Positions 16,183 through 25,778 of a stretch of DNA of 64,000 bases are shown piece after piece. The number at the start of each line of letters is the position of its first letter. The stretch's first letter is position 1. Below the pieces are notes generated by a model. It saw only the letters and a list, made by a program, of their open reading frames with translations, had not been told where the DNA came from and did not search any database. A program made the translations under genes and the position numbers. This DNA is from UBA7446 sp038143535 (GTDB taxonomy: Bacteria > Bacteroidota > Bacteroidia > Flavobacteriales > Flavobacteriaceae): positions 1 to 64,000 of the forward strand of contig JAYQMD010000001.1 in the NCBI GenBank assembly GCA_038143535.1. Direction: 5' to 3'.

Positions 16183-18348
16183 TTATTCCGCGTGACCCAA
16201 TATGTTAAAGTCTAAATGCCTTTTAATTGGATCTGCAGCAATAACTTTTATTAGAACTCTATCTCCTAGCTGTATGCTTTTCTTGGTTTTTTTACCTACG
16301 AAGGCGTAGCTACGCTCATCAAAAACATAATAATCCCCTGGAATATCTTGAGGTCGGGCCATTCCTTCACATTTGTTTCCTTCCAATTCAACATAGAGAC
16401 CCCGCTCAACCACTCCTGATACAATTCCTGTGAACTTTTCTCCTATGCGCTCTTCCATATACTTTACTTGCATAAATTTAATAGAGTCCCGCTCTGCTTT
16501 TGTGGCCAAGATCTCCATTGATGAACAGTGTTTCATTACGGCTTCGTAAGGCTCAGGACTCGGTGATTTTTTTCCATCTAAGTAATGTTGTAATAAACGA
16601 TGGGCAACCACGTCGGGATATCTTCTGATGGGTGATGTAAAATGTGAATAATAATCAAAAGCTAAACCATAATGCCCAATATTTTGAGTCGTATATTTCG
16701 CCTTACTCATACTTCTTATTGTAAGGGTGTCGATAAGATTTTGTTCGGGTTTGTTAACAATGTCTCTAAGCAGTTTGTTTATTGAGTGTGCTGTTGTTTC
16801 TGGGGATGCTAAATTTAAAGAATACCCAAAGCCCGATATTACGTTTTTTAATTGGTCTAATTTCTCTTCGTTTGGTTCGTCGTGCACCCGAAAAACAAAC
16901 GTTCTTTTATTGTTCTCTTTAACAATAAACTCAGAAACTTTTTTGTTGGCCAACAACATGTATTCTTCAATAAGTTTATTTGCTTCTTTGCTTGTTTTAA
17001 CAAACACTTCCTTTGGTTGTTTATCTTTATCAAGCGTGAAACGCACCTCTTCTTTGTCAAATGAAATGGCGCCACTTTCCATCCTTTTTTTTCGTAAAAG
17101 TTTTGCTGTCGTGTTTAGTTGTAAAATAGCCTCTTTTGCTTTTTTGTCTACTGTGTAGGGTTTTGATGTGAGGGATAATTCAGCGGGTATAGTTGCATCT
17201 TGAGTATCAATAATATATTGTGCTTCGTGATAAGCAAATCGGTAATTTGAATTGATGACAGTTCTACCAAACGTTTGGTCTTTAACATTTCCATTAGTGT
17301 CTAATGTAAAAATTGCGGCAAAAGTTAGTTTTTCTTCATTGGGTCTTAAAGAACAAACTTTATTTGATAGTTGTTCTGGTAACATAGGCACGACCCTATC
17401 AACAAGGTAAACAGAAGTAGCGCGTTGATACGCTTCATCATCTAAAATACTTCCTTTTTTTACGTAATAAGAAACATCTGCTATATGAATACCTACTTCG
17501 AAATCACCGTTGTCTTTTTGCTTAAAAGAAAGAGCGTCATCAAAATCTTTTGCGTCAGTTGGATCTATTGTGAATGTTAATACATCACGGTAATCCATTC
17601 TTTTTGCTATTTCTTCTTTATTAATTTTTTCGTCTATACTGTTTGCTTCGTTTTCTATTTGTGATTCAAAAGTATAAGGTAAACCATACTCAGCTAGTAT
17701 GGTATGAATTTCAGTATCTGCATCACCAGGGGGTCCTAAAACTTCTATTATTTTTGCTTGAGGTGATTTTGTTTCGTCCCAACTAGTGAAAGATATTAAA
17801 ACCCTATCGCCATCTGCAGTATTCATTTCTGGTGTTGATTCAATATAAAAATCAATTGGAGATATTCTTGGGCTTACACGAACGAACATGGTTCCGTTTT
17901 GTTTCTGGAGGGAACCAACAAAACGGTCTCTCTTTCTTTCTAATACTTCAATTATTTTAGCCTCTCTTTTCCGGTTACCTCTTATTGGAAATGCATAAAA
18001 CAGAACTTCGTCTCCACCAAAAGCTTTGTGGTGGTGTGATGATGAAACTTTTACGTCTTCATCAAAATCTTCCGATATAATATATCCCTTGCCATTAGAA
18101 GAAATATCAAGAATACCACGATGATACTTTTCCTGATTCTTTGCTTGAAAAGTTCCCTTGGTTGGGTTATTAATTAGTTTGAGCAAAACGAGTTTTTTTA
18201 AATTTTTAATAATTTGGTTTCGCCCGCTTGGGTCTTTTACTCCAAGCCTACTCGCTATTTGTTTGTAGTTGAATGTTTTATTCGGGGTTTGATTTAAAAC
18301 CTGAAGAATGTTCTTTTGGATTGATAGAACCTTGTTTTTCTTACCCAT
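16183..18348 (-). CDS. rnr: Ribonuclease R
   Basis: RNase R is a processive 3'-to-5' exoribonuclease able to unwind structured RNA. The 721-residue protein has an N-terminal winged-helix region, cold-shock-like OB folds, the RNB catalytic domain with TIDPTDAKDFDDALSF (metal-binding aspartates) near residue 258, SIRSMSKAKY and HFTSPIRRYPDVVAHRLLQ, and a C-terminal S1 domain with GIVSGVVERGLYVELEGN. The basic C-terminal tail found in many longer homologues is short here. A -7 box ends six bases before the ATG, and the very AT-rich 18.35-18.76 kb spacer lies upstream. Confidence 0.94.
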   Translation of the reverse strand: MGKKNKVLSIQKNILQVLNQTPNKTFNYKQIASRLGVKDPSGRNQIIKNLKKLVLLKLINNPTKGTFQAKNQEKYHRGILDISSNGKGYIISEDFDEDVKVSSSHHHKAFGGDEVLFYAFPIRGNRKREAKIIEVLERKRDRFVGSLQKQNGTMFVRVSPRISPIDFYIESTPEMNTADGDRVLISFTSWDETKSPQAKIIEVLGPPGDADTEIHTILAEYGLPYTFESQIENEANSIDEKINKEEIAKRMDYRDVLTFTIDPTDAKDFDDALSFKQKDNGDFEVGIHIADVSYYVKKGSILDDEAYQRATSVYLVDRVVPMLPEQLSNKVCSLRPNEEKLTFAAIFTLDTNGNVKDQTFGRTVINSNYRFAYHEAQYIIDTQDATIPAELSLTSKPYTVDKKAKEAILQLNTTAKLLRKKRMESGAISFDKEEVRFTLDKDKQPKEVFVKTSKEANKLIEEYMLLANKKVSEFIVKENNKRTFVFRVHDEPNEEKLDQLKNVISGFGYSLNLASPETTAHSINKLLRDIVNKPEQNLIDTLTIRSMSKAKYTTQNIGHYGLAFDYYSHFTSPIRRYPDVVAHRLLQHYLDGKKSPSPEPYEAVMKHCSSMEILATKAERDSIKFMQVKYMEERIGEKFTGIVSGVVERGLYVELEGNKCEGMARPQDIPGDYYVFDERSYAFVGKKTKKSIQLGDRVLIKVIAADPIKRHLDFNILGHAE

Positions 18349-18759
18349 ATCTCACAAAGGTATGTCTAATAATTTGTCTTTAAACTTTATCAACAAATAA
18401 ATATTATATAATACCTTTTATCATTTTAATTTTTAAATTTTTGGTGTTTATTATAGTGTGTTAATAACCACAATAAGTTTATTTTATTTTTTTTAAATAT
18501 CTCATTATTAAAAAGATACTTTATGGAAAATAAAAAAAAGTTTTGTTGGTAATATTAAAAATAATGTTAATACATTATCTGTAAATAATAATAAAACAAT
18601 TTTTATACTTCCTTTTTTTTACAGAGTAAAACAATACCTCTTATTATTAGTACTTATAAAAAGAAACAAACAACTCTTTTTAATAACCTTAATAAACCAA
18701 CGGCGTAACAAAATAGGATATTAACAACAAAAAATCTTAGTTTTATAAAAAATAAAAAG
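18349..18759. other. Very AT-rich 411-bp spacer between rnr and rpiB; possible replication-related region
   Basis: No gene is visible. The spacer is dominated by A and T runs and carries DnaA-box-like 9-mers: TTATCAACA at 18387-18395 (8 of 9 to TTATCCACA), TTATTAACA on the minus strand at 18459-18467 and TTACCAACA on the minus strand at 18544-18552 (7 of 9 each). It also holds the divergent promoters of rnr and rpiB. Such matches are expected by chance fairly often in DNA this AT-rich, so an origin role is only a hypothesis. Confidence 0.3.
18355..18362 (-). promoter_or_regulatory. -7 promoter element of rnr
   Basis: The minus strand reads TACCTTTG, a TAnnTTTG match, with a six-base gap to ATG 18348. 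Confidence 0.55.
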
Positions 18760-19194
18760 ATGCATATTTCTATAGGAAACGACCATGCAGGACCAGCTTT
18801 AAAAAAAGAAATTTTCTCTTTATTAAATGCTTTAGGGCACACGTACACCAACCACGGAACAGATACCAACGACAGTGTTGATTACCCAGATTTTATCCAT
18901 CCTGTTGCAGTTGATGTAAGAGAAGGTAAATCCAATCTAGGTATAATTATATGCGGAAGTGGAAATGGTGCAAATATGACAGCAAATAAATATCCTGAAA
19001 TACGAGCTGCTTTGTGTTGGACCTCTAAGTTAAGCGCTTTAGCGCGTCAACACAACAATGCAAATATATTAAGTATACCTGCACGTTTTGTTACAACTGC
19101 TGTAGCAAAAGAAATGGTAAAAACTTTTTTAGAAACCCCCTTTGAGGGCGGAAGACATCAAAATAGAGTCACTAAAATTTCTCAATGCCGTTAA
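18760..19194 (+). CDS. rpiB: Ribose 5-phosphate isomerase B
   Basis: RpiB interconverts ribose 5-phosphate and ribulose 5-phosphate in the pentose phosphate pathway. The 144-residue protein starts MHISIGNDHAGPALKKEI, has HTYTNHGTDTNDSVDYPDF, and the catalytic region GIIICGSGNGANMTANK (conserved Cys and the GSGNG loop), then RAALCW. The length is typical of the RpiB/LacA family. Its last 10 bases overlap the start of the GNAT gene, so the two form one unit. Confidence 0.93.
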   Translation: MHISIGNDHAGPALKKEIFSLLNALGHTYTNHGTDTNDSVDYPDFIHPVAVDVREGKSNLGIIICGSGNGANMTANKYPEIRAALCWTSKLSALARQHNNANILSIPARFVTTAVAKEMVKTFLETPFEGGRHQNRVTKISQCR

Positions 19195-19631
19195 CTTTAG
19201 AAACACATAGTTGGGAAACCTTAAGTAAAAAAGCGCTTTATGATCTTTTAGCTCTCCGCTCTCTGGTTTTTGTAGTTGAACAAAAATGTGTGTATCAAGA
19301 CCTTGATTCAAGAGATGAAAATGCACTACATATACTTGGTTACAAGGAGGCAGCACTAGTTGTGTATGCAAGGGTGTTTGTCAACACAAAACAGGCTATG
19401 ATCGGCCGTGTTCTAACACATCCTTTATTCAGGGGCCTAGGATATGGAAAGCTTATTATGCAAAAAAGCATAGAGCAAGTCCCCGCAAACAAACCAATCC
19501 ATATTTCTGCACAAGAACATTTAAAAGGGTTTTATGAATCGCTAGGGTTTTTCCAAACAGGAGAGGGATACTTAGAAGACGACATACCTCACATCCCGAT
19601 GGCTACTACTGCAAATCAGCCCAACGTTTAA
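19185..19631 (+). CDS. GNAT family N-acetyltransferase, ElaA type
   Basis: The 148-residue protein resembles ElaA: LYDLLALRSLVFVVEQKCVY at the N-terminus is the ElaA signature, followed by the acetyl-CoA loop IGRVLTHPLFRGLGYGKLIM and the C-terminal HLKGFYESLGFFQTGEGYLE. ElaA proteins are acetyltransferases of unassigned substrate. It overlaps rpiB by 10 bases upstream and the convergent rnpA gene by 26 bases downstream. Confidence 0.85.
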   Translation: MPLTLETHSWETLSKKALYDLLALRSLVFVVEQKCVYQDLDSRDENALHILGYKEAALVVYARVFVNTKQAMIGRVLTHPLFRGLGYGKLIMQKSIEQVPANKPIHISAQEHLKGFYESLGFFQTGEGYLEDDIPHIPMATTANQPNV

Positions 19632-19965
19632 CTAAAGGAATCATTGCTTTTTCGATTGTTACCTGTGAGGGCAGGTCTTGCGAAGTATAGATAAAAAAAC
19701 CATTTCCTTCAATGGGAGTATAAGAAGGATCAGAACAAATATGACGGTATTGTTCTCTCATTAATCTTTTGATTCTGTTTCGGTCAACAGCCCTTGGGAA
19801 TAATCGCTTAGAAACACCAAACCCCAAAGCATGACCATTTCCTTTTTGAGTATTACATACCAACCTCAAAGGTCTTTTCCCAAAGTATGTTCCTTCCGAA
19901 AAAAGAAGCTCAATGGCTTGTTTGCTCTTAAGGCGTTTTATTTCAGTCCGTTGTTTCAAAAACAT
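19606..19965 (-). CDS. rnpA: Ribonuclease P protein component
   Basis: RnpA is the protein subunit of RNase P, which removes the 5' leader of pre-tRNAs. The 119-residue basic protein shows the family features RLKSKQAIELLFSEGTY, GFGVSKRLFPRAVDRNRIKR and LMREQYRH. The RNR motif binds the catalytic RNA. rpmH is not adjacent. It starts inside the last 23 bases of the M1 peptidase gene and is therefore cotranscribed with the USP-SulP-MBL-M1 run, an unusual place for this gene, which in many bacteria lies by dnaA and rpmH. Confidence 0.92.
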   Translation of the reverse strand: MFLKQRTEIKRLKSKQAIELLFSEGTYFGKRPLRLVCNTQKGNGHALGFGVSKRLFPRAVDRNRIKRLMREQYRHICSDPSYTPIEGNGFFIYTSQDLPSQVTIEKAMIPLVKRWADLQ

Positions 19966-21751
19966 TATTGCTTAAATCAATATCTGCCATAAAACCGGAT
20001 GGGTCTATGCGTATTTGTTCTATTTCGCTTAATGGTGCATCTATAGTTAAGGTATATGTTGGCCTGGCCCACGCCCAATCGCGTTCTTTAATACAATTGT
20101 TTTCACAACCCGGTTTTTCGCCAAACATCATTTGCAAAGGGATGTAATGCACCTCTTGCCCTCCGTCTTTGTAAAGCACACCTAAATCTATTGGCATTCC
20201 CATTGCACCGATTCGTTTTAATTCCACTTCCGTTTTGCCCCCTTTTTCGTTAACAGATTCTATAGCATAATCAATAGTTTTGGTTGTCTGCGTCCAATCA
20301 TTTAAATACCACTCCAATTGAATTCCAGACACTTTTTCTGCTACGCGTTTAAAATCATTGGGCGTTGGGTGCGTAAAAGCAAAAGCACTGTAAAAGTTCT
20401 GCAGGGTTTTTAACAAAGCGTCAGGACCAATAATATAGCCAAGTTGTGAAAGGAAAACAGACCCCTTATCATAACTGGCCGTTCCATAAGCAATATTCGT
20501 ATCAAAACGATCGGCATGGGTGGTAAGTGGCTCTTCCAAACCAACACCCACTAACCTGCGATAGTCTTCATAGGGCTGATCAAAAGCCTCATGGTTTTTT
20601 TTTAACAGTTGCTCCCCAAGCGCATCTAAAAAAGAAGTGAACCCCTCGTCCATCCAAGCGTATTTGGACTCATTAAAAGCCAAGACGTGTTGAAACCAAG
20701 AGTGCGCCAGCTCGTGTGAAGTAACTCCATATAGGCTAGGATAGCTTCGCTCACCCGTGATAAGCGTACACATTGCATATTCCATCCCGCCATCTCCCCC
20801 CTGAAGAATACTGTATTGTTTATAAGGGTAAGGCCCAACAGCACGATTAAAGAAAGCTAAAAGTTCTGCCGTTTCCCCTTGAAGCCGCTTCCAATTTTTG
20901 ATTATCTTTTTGTCGTTCTGATAGAAAAAATGAAGCGTTACACCCTCTTTTGTTTCTAAAACATCGTGTATGTAATCGGGATCGGCAGCCCAAGCAAAAT
21001 CATGTACCATAGGCGCCACAAAGTGCCACGTAAGTTTTTTGCCTTTTGTCTTTGTTGTTTTTTTGGCATACCCGTGCCCGACTTCCTCGGGGTTCTGTAA
21101 ATAACCCGTGCCGCCTACAACATAGTCTTTATCAAGGGTCAACTTTACATCAAAGTTTCCCCAAACGCCATGAAATTCTCTCCCAATATATGGGTTGGTA
21201 TGCCAGCCCTCATGGTCATACTCGGCCAGCTTTGGATACCATTGCGTCATAGATAGCGAAATACCCTCCTTGCTGTCTCTTCCACTACGGCGAATTTGTT
21301 TGGGCACTTGGCCCTCGAAAACCATTGAAAGGGTGGTGCTCGTATTTGGTGGTAAAGGCTTAACTAAAGGCACAACAAGAATGGTTTCTTCTTCCTTAAA
21401 AGAGAGCGCTTTTCCATCTTGTGAGATAGAATTAGGATGTAAATAGCCAATCTCTTTGTCGTTTAACGCTCCAATACGCGAACCCACTCTAGCGTCTGGG
21501 TCGCTAAGCGAAAGAGAACGGACATCCATTTCGCTTCCTGGCTGAAAGGCATTAAAGTATAAATGATAAAACACCCGACGAAGCGTATCGGGCGATTTGT
21601 TGGTATAGACCAATTCTTGTGTTCCTGAATAACGGAACGATTTTACGTCCATATCCACTTCCATGGTGTAATCAACGTGTTGTTGCCAATAGCCAGGCTG
21701 AGGCTGTGATATAGCAACAACGGAAAGAATTAAAAAAAAGAATATTCTCAT
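19943..21751 (-). CDS. M1 family metallopeptidase (aminopeptidase N type)
   Basis: The 602-residue protein has a signal peptide (MRIFFFLILSVVAISQPQPG), an N-terminal beta domain, and a gluzincin catalytic domain. The exopeptidase loop reads GGMEYAMCTLITG and the zinc site HELAHSWF, followed 19 residues later by the second glutamate in YAWMDEG. It is predicted to be exported and to release N-terminal residues from peptides in the periplasm or on the surface. It sits five bases after the MBL hydrolase gene and its 3' end overlaps rnpA. Confidence 0.9.
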   Translation of the reverse strand: MRIFFFLILSVVAISQPQPGYWQQHVDYTMEVDMDVKSFRYSGTQELVYTNKSPDTLRRVFYHLYFNAFQPGSEMDVRSLSLSDPDARVGSRIGALNDKEIGYLHPNSISQDGKALSFKEEETILVVPLVKPLPPNTSTTLSMVFEGQVPKQIRRSGRDSKEGISLSMTQWYPKLAEYDHEGWHTNPYIGREFHGVWGNFDVKLTLDKDYVVGGTGYLQNPEEVGHGYAKKTTKTKGKKLTWHFVAPMVHDFAWAADPDYIHDVLETKEGVTLHFFYQNDKKIIKNWKRLQGETAELLAFFNRAVGPYPYKQYSILQGGDGGMEYAMCTLITGERSYPSLYGVTSHELAHSWFQHVLAFNESKYAWMDEGFTSFLDALGEQLLKKNHEAFDQPYEDYRRLVGVGLEEPLTTHADRFDTNIAYGTASYDKGSVFLSQLGYIIGPDALLKTLQNFYSAFAFTHPTPNDFKRVAEKVSGIQLEWYLNDWTQTTKTIDYAIESVNEKGGKTEVELKRIGAMGMPIDLGVLYKDGGQEVHYIPLQMMFGEKPGCENNCIKERDWAWARPTYTLTIDAPLSEIEQIRIDPSGFMADIDLSNNVFETTD

Positions 21752-21755
21752 GATT

Positions 21756-22619
21756 TTAAAAAGTATTTAGGGTTTCTGGCGCAAGGCTTTCGCACAAACG
21801 AACACCCCTATCGCCGTGCTGTACAGTAACCAAGGGGTTGTTTGCATCGTGTTGCATAAATAAAACAAAATTTTCATCTGCGGCACGACTTAAAAAAAGT
21901 TTTTTTTCTTGAAGGGTTTGTAACGGACGAACATCATAACCCATAATATACGGCAAAGGCAAATGCCCCGCTGTGGGTAATAAATCTGCCATAAAAACGA
22001 GGGTTTTCCCTCTGTAAGTAAGGTGAGGAATCATTTGTTTTTCGGTGTGCCCGTCCACGAACAAAGCCCCAAAACCAAGACCGCAATCCGAAACAAAGTT
22101 GGACGCAGGCGTTTCAATAAAATGCAGCTGCCCACTTTCTTGAATGGGCATCAGGTTTTCGGACAAAAAAGAAGCTTTTTCTCTCCCGTTAGGATTAATT
22201 GCCCACGCCCAATGCTGTTCGTTGCTCCAATAGCGCGCATTAGGAAAAGACAATTCATAAGCCGTTTTGCTTTTGTTCCAACGTACCGCCCCACCACAGT
22301 GATCGAAGTGTAAGTGGGTCAAAAACACATCTGTAATATCCTTCCTAGAAAAGCCCGCCCTTTTAATGGAGCGGTCTAAAGACTCTTCGCCGTACAGACC
22401 AAAATGACCGAAGAAACGATCATCTTGCTTGTTGCCCATACCTGTATCAATTAATATAAGGCGATCTCCGTCTTCAACAAGCAGCGAACGTGCCGCAAGG
22501 TCAATGCGATTATGGCTATCTGCAGGGTTGGTTCGGTTCCACAAGACTTTAGGGACAACACCAAACATGGCACCGCCATCAAGCTTAAAATTACCCGTTT
22601 CTATTGAATGTAACTTCAT
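21756..22619 (-). CDS. MBL fold metallo-hydrolase
   Basis: The 287-residue protein carries the metallo-beta-lactamase signature THLHFDHCGG near residue 109, an upstream IDTGMGN strand, and later metal-site histidines in VDGHTEKQ and MQHDANNP. No signal peptide is present, so it is predicted cytoplasmic. The arrangement resembles lactonase/hydrolase subfamilies but the substrate is not readable. ATG 22619 is preferred over the TTG three bases upstream. It lies 21 bases after the SulP gene and five bases before the M1 peptidase gene. Confidence 0.82.
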   Translation of the reverse strand: MKLHSIETGNFKLDGGAMFGVVPKVLWNRTNPADSHNRIDLAARSLLVEDGDRLILIDTGMGNKQDDRFFGHFGLYGEESLDRSIKRAGFSRKDITDVFLTHLHFDHCGGAVRWNKSKTAYELSFPNARYWSNEQHWAWAINPNGREKASFLSENLMPIQESGQLHFIETPASNFVSDCGLGFGALFVDGHTEKQMIPHLTYRGKTLVFMADLLPTAGHLPLPYIMGYDVRPLQTLQEKKLFLSRAADENFVLFMQHDANNPLVTVQHGDRGVRLCESLAPETLNTF

Positions 22620-22640
22620 CAATAACGAATGTACGAAGAT

Positions 22641-24833
22641 TTACCCGTCTATTTTTTCTTTGAGGTCCAAACCAAACTCAATCATTGCAGCAGACTCTGC
22701 TGGAGTTGCAGGACGTAAAAATTGCCGAACCAACAATTCGCGGCCGTTACTAATGATGTGGTAAAATCCATAAGCAGAGAAAAAAGAAACCATTTTTGCA
22801 TCAAAAAAGGCACGTAATTTTTTTGGGCTGTCCCCTTGAACATAAAAGTTGCGCGAAAATGCAGGGAACTCAGGAAAATCGACATCGTGTATTCCAGCCA
22901 AATGAGAGAGCTTTTCCAGTAACAATTCTCGGTCAAAAGAAAAAACAGGGATTTGTTTGTCAAGTTTAATACGCAACAAAGTAGTTTGCACATTTTCTTT
23001 GGCGATAAAAGCACCCTCACTGTAATGAACATCAAATAAAGAAAGAGTCTTCTCTTTATTTTCGATCAAATTATAGGTTTTCTCCACTTTAGCCATTTGG
23101 TACACCGGATGGCCCCGGAACAGGAACTTATTTTTTTTCGGTGCCTCGCTGTAGCGCCATCCTTTTTCGTGTCCCAAGGCTTCTAGCCGTTGTTGCCGTT
23201 TGGTTTTTCCGCTACCAAAAACACGAAATGGCCTCATAGGCCGAAGCGTACGCACGGCAAAGGGATGGCTTGATTCTGTGTCGTGAACATCAAGACCGAT
23301 TATTTCCAAAGCACCTCCTTTTTGCTCAAACAACTCCTCGAAGTGCTGCAAACCTTCTTGTACAGTGTGGTCTACAAAAGAACACAATGAAAAATCAACA
23401 ACAGCACGCATGTCCTGAGGGATCATATCAAGCTTAGACTTGAGTTTGTAAAAGTTTAAAAAAGTGCAAAAATGGATGACCCCAACATAGTAGTTTTGCG
23501 TCTCGTTTTCTTTATACATCAGTACGTTGGGCTTTAGGAGGTTGCGCGAAAATAACCAAAAGGCCTTGTTTAGCACAACGTGCGTAACAAAAGTAGCGAC
23601 CAAGCCAACAAAAATCCCGGTGATTAAGTCTGTTGCCAAAGTAGAAGCAACAGTAGCGAGAAAAACAAACAGCTGTTCTTTTCCAATTTGGTACATACGC
23701 ACAAAGATGGCGGGTGTTGCTAGCTTATATCCAGTGTAGACTAAAATTGCAGCTAGCGAGGTAAATGGAATACGCTTTAACTGGTCTTGGAAGACAACGA
23801 CTATCAAAAGCAAAAACAAAGCGTGGAAAAAATTTGAAATTCGACGCGTGGCCTGGTTGTTTACATTCACCGAGCTTCTAGAAATTACCGTGACCACATT
23901 CATTCCGCCCAAAAATCCGCTAACGATTGTAGCCACCCCCAAGGCCCTCATGTCTTTGTTTGTGTTTGATCTTCTCTTTAGCGGGTCTAGCTTATCAACT
24001 GCTTTAATGCTAAGTAAAGACTCAATACTTGAAACCAAGGTAACGGACAACACAATGCCCCAAAAAACAGGCTCTTTGAGCTTGGAAAAATCAGGAGACG
24101 GAAAAGAAGACAGCATATTGTCCGGCAAACGAATCATCAGTTCGGCTTTTATGGGATTATCACTTCCGATTAATTTAAAAAAAGAATCAAAAACAAGGGC
24201 GAGCAGAATAACCCACATCGGAGCAGGAATTAATTTAAAAAAACGATTCCGCACACGACTGTAAAAGACCATTATAAAAAGGCTAACCACACCAATCCCC
24301 ACCGCGTACAGGGTTCCTACACCAGCATTTTTCAAAGAGGAAAAAAGATCGGGAAGCCCTAAAATCAAGTCAAAAATTTTACCTTTTGTTTTGAGATCTC
24401 CCAACATGACATACAGCTGCTTGATTAACAGCATTAATCCAATTGCAGAAAGCATTCCTTGTATCGCAGTGGCTGGAAAAAAATCACTGAGCGCCCCAAA
24501 GCGCAGCAACCCAAAAAGAGCAATTAACACACCAGAAATAACAACTGCCGCAAGCGCATATAAATAGCCTGCCTGCATATCCCCCGCCCCCAAAACGGTT
24601 ACCGCACTTAAGAATACCACAACCAGGCCATAACCAGGCCCCGTTATGGTCACATGAGAACCACCCAAAATAGAAACGAGGACGCCACCTACAACAGCGG
24701 TAATAACACCAGCAACCATCGGGAAGCCAGAAGCAATAGCTAAGCCAAGCGCCAAAGGCAGCGCTATAAGCGAAACAACAAAGCCCGCAATAAGGTTACT
24801 TCTCAAGTCAGAAAGGAAGGAAGGTTTACTCAT
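22641..24833 (-). CDS. SulP family inorganic anion transporter
   Basis: The 730-residue protein has a long hydrophobic region of ten or more helices, starting MSKPSFLSDLRSNLIAGFVV with SLIALPLALGLAIASG and GSHVTITGPGYGLVVVF, the typical SulP core. It ends in a soluble C-terminal region with a STAS-like part (VDFSLCSFVDHTVQEGLQHF). The extension of roughly 150 residues beyond STAS is unassigned. SulP transporters move bicarbonate, sulfate or other anions. Its ATG overlaps the stop of the upstream universal-stress gene by one base, so the two are coupled. Confidence 0.87.
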   Translation of the reverse strand: MSKPSFLSDLRSNLIAGFVVSLIALPLALGLAIASGFPMVAGVITAVVGGVLVSILGGSHVTITGPGYGLVVVFLSAVTVLGAGDMQAGYLYALAAVVISGVLIALFGLLRFGALSDFFPATAIQGMLSAIGLMLLIKQLYVMLGDLKTKGKIFDLILGLPDLFSSLKNAGVGTLYAVGIGVVSLFIMVFYSRVRNRFFKLIPAPMWVILLALVFDSFFKLIGSDNPIKAELMIRLPDNMLSSFPSPDFSKLKEPVFWGIVLSVTLVSSIESLLSIKAVDKLDPLKRRSNTNKDMRALGVATIVSGFLGGMNVVTVISRSSVNVNNQATRRISNFFHALFLLLIVVVFQDQLKRIPFTSLAAILVYTGYKLATPAIFVRMYQIGKEQLFVFLATVASTLATDLITGIFVGLVATFVTHVVLNKAFWLFSRNLLKPNVLMYKENETQNYYVGVIHFCTFLNFYKLKSKLDMIPQDMRAVVDFSLCSFVDHTVQEGLQHFEELFEQKGGALEIIGLDVHDTESSHPFAVRTLRPMRPFRVFGSGKTKRQQRLEALGHEKGWRYSEAPKKNKFLFRGHPVYQMAKVEKTYNLIENKEKTLSLFDVHYSEGAFIAKENVQTTLLRIKLDKQIPVFSFDRELLLEKLSHLAGIHDVDFPEFPAFSRNFYVQGDSPKKLRAFFDAKMVSFFSAYGFYHIISNGRELLVRQFLRPATPAESAAMIEFGLDLKEKIDG

Positions 24834-25681
24834 TAGCGAATGATTAATACATCAGTAGGGAGGTCAGACAAAATATATTCTAGATCATGTGGAAAAATCC
24901 GGTCCAAGAGAGATAGGCGGCTAGGCGCATTCATAACCAGTAAGTCCGCGCGCGCAACTCGGGCATAATGTCCAATCGAGTACCCCCTTTTTCCAAAAAT
25001 AGGCTGAACAACAACTTCTAGACGACCTTTAATATGTATAGGAATATCATTAAGGATGGCTTTAACCCTAGAGTTTTCACGCAACTTGATTCGTTCTTTA
25101 GTAATGGTAGACCGACGAAGGCTTCTGTCGTCATCAACTTTAATGGGCACACTATCCTCAGGAATTTCTTCGACGATAGTCAACTTTTGGGCCCCTAAAG
25201 AGGTCAACACATAAAAAGCGCGATCAATAGCTTCGCTAGTTTTTGGGTGTTCCAAACCATTAACTACACCAGAAGCACAAGCAATACGTGTTACGGATGG
25301 TTTGATGAGCAGAAGCACGTCGCAAGGCGCTTTTCGCGTTAGTTTTCGCGCAACAGACCCGAGATAGTACTTGAGCAACCCCTCTCGTTTGATAGCACCA
25401 AGAATTAATAAATCCGCTTGCTGATTGGCGCAGACCTGAAGCAGAACAGTAACAGGGTTACCGGCTTGCCACAAAACCGTATAAGAAGGCAGAACCCCAT
25501 CAAATTCATTTATGATTTTCTTTAACGCATTAACTTTTGTGTTTGTTTCTTCGCCAACATGGACCAGTACCAAAGCGGAATCAAAAAAAACGCTCATGCG
25601 CAACGCCTCAAACACATTAGCCTTAATGTTAGGGGAAAAAGCCACCCCCACGACGATTGTTTTGTACGCTTTATGCTGCAT
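24833..25681 (-). CDS. Universal stress protein with two USP domains
   Basis: The 282-residue protein holds two Usp folds in tandem. The first runs from about residue 5 (KTIVVGVAFSPNIKANVFEA) to about 132 with the nucleotide-loop-like LILGAIKREGLLKYYLGSVA; the second covers about 133-282 and ends LLVMNAPSRLSLLDRIFPH, LPTDVLIIR. Both glycine-rich loops are imperfect, so ATP binding is uncertain. Coupled to SulP by a one-base overlap, it most likely modulates or accompanies that transporter, an inference from position alone. Confidence 0.8.
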   Translation of the reverse strand: MQHKAYKTIVVGVAFSPNIKANVFEALRMSVFFDSALVLVHVGEETNTKVNALKKIINEFDGVLPSYTVLWQAGNPVTVLLQVCANQQADLLILGAIKREGLLKYYLGSVARKLTRKAPCDVLLLIKPSVTRIACASGVVNGLEHPKTSEAIDRAFYVLTSLGAQKLTIVEEIPEDSVPIKVDDDRSLRRSTITKERIKLRENSRVKAILNDIPIHIKGRLEVVVQPIFGKRGYSIGHYARVARADLLVMNAPSRLSLLDRIFPHDLEYILSDLPTDVLIIR

Positions 25682-25778
25682 AGCCTAAAAGGTATTAAAA
25701 TTAAATCATTAAACAACCAAAAACAAAGGGATGTAAGTGAATTATAAGAAAATACGAAAAGGGAAAAGGAACTTGCTT

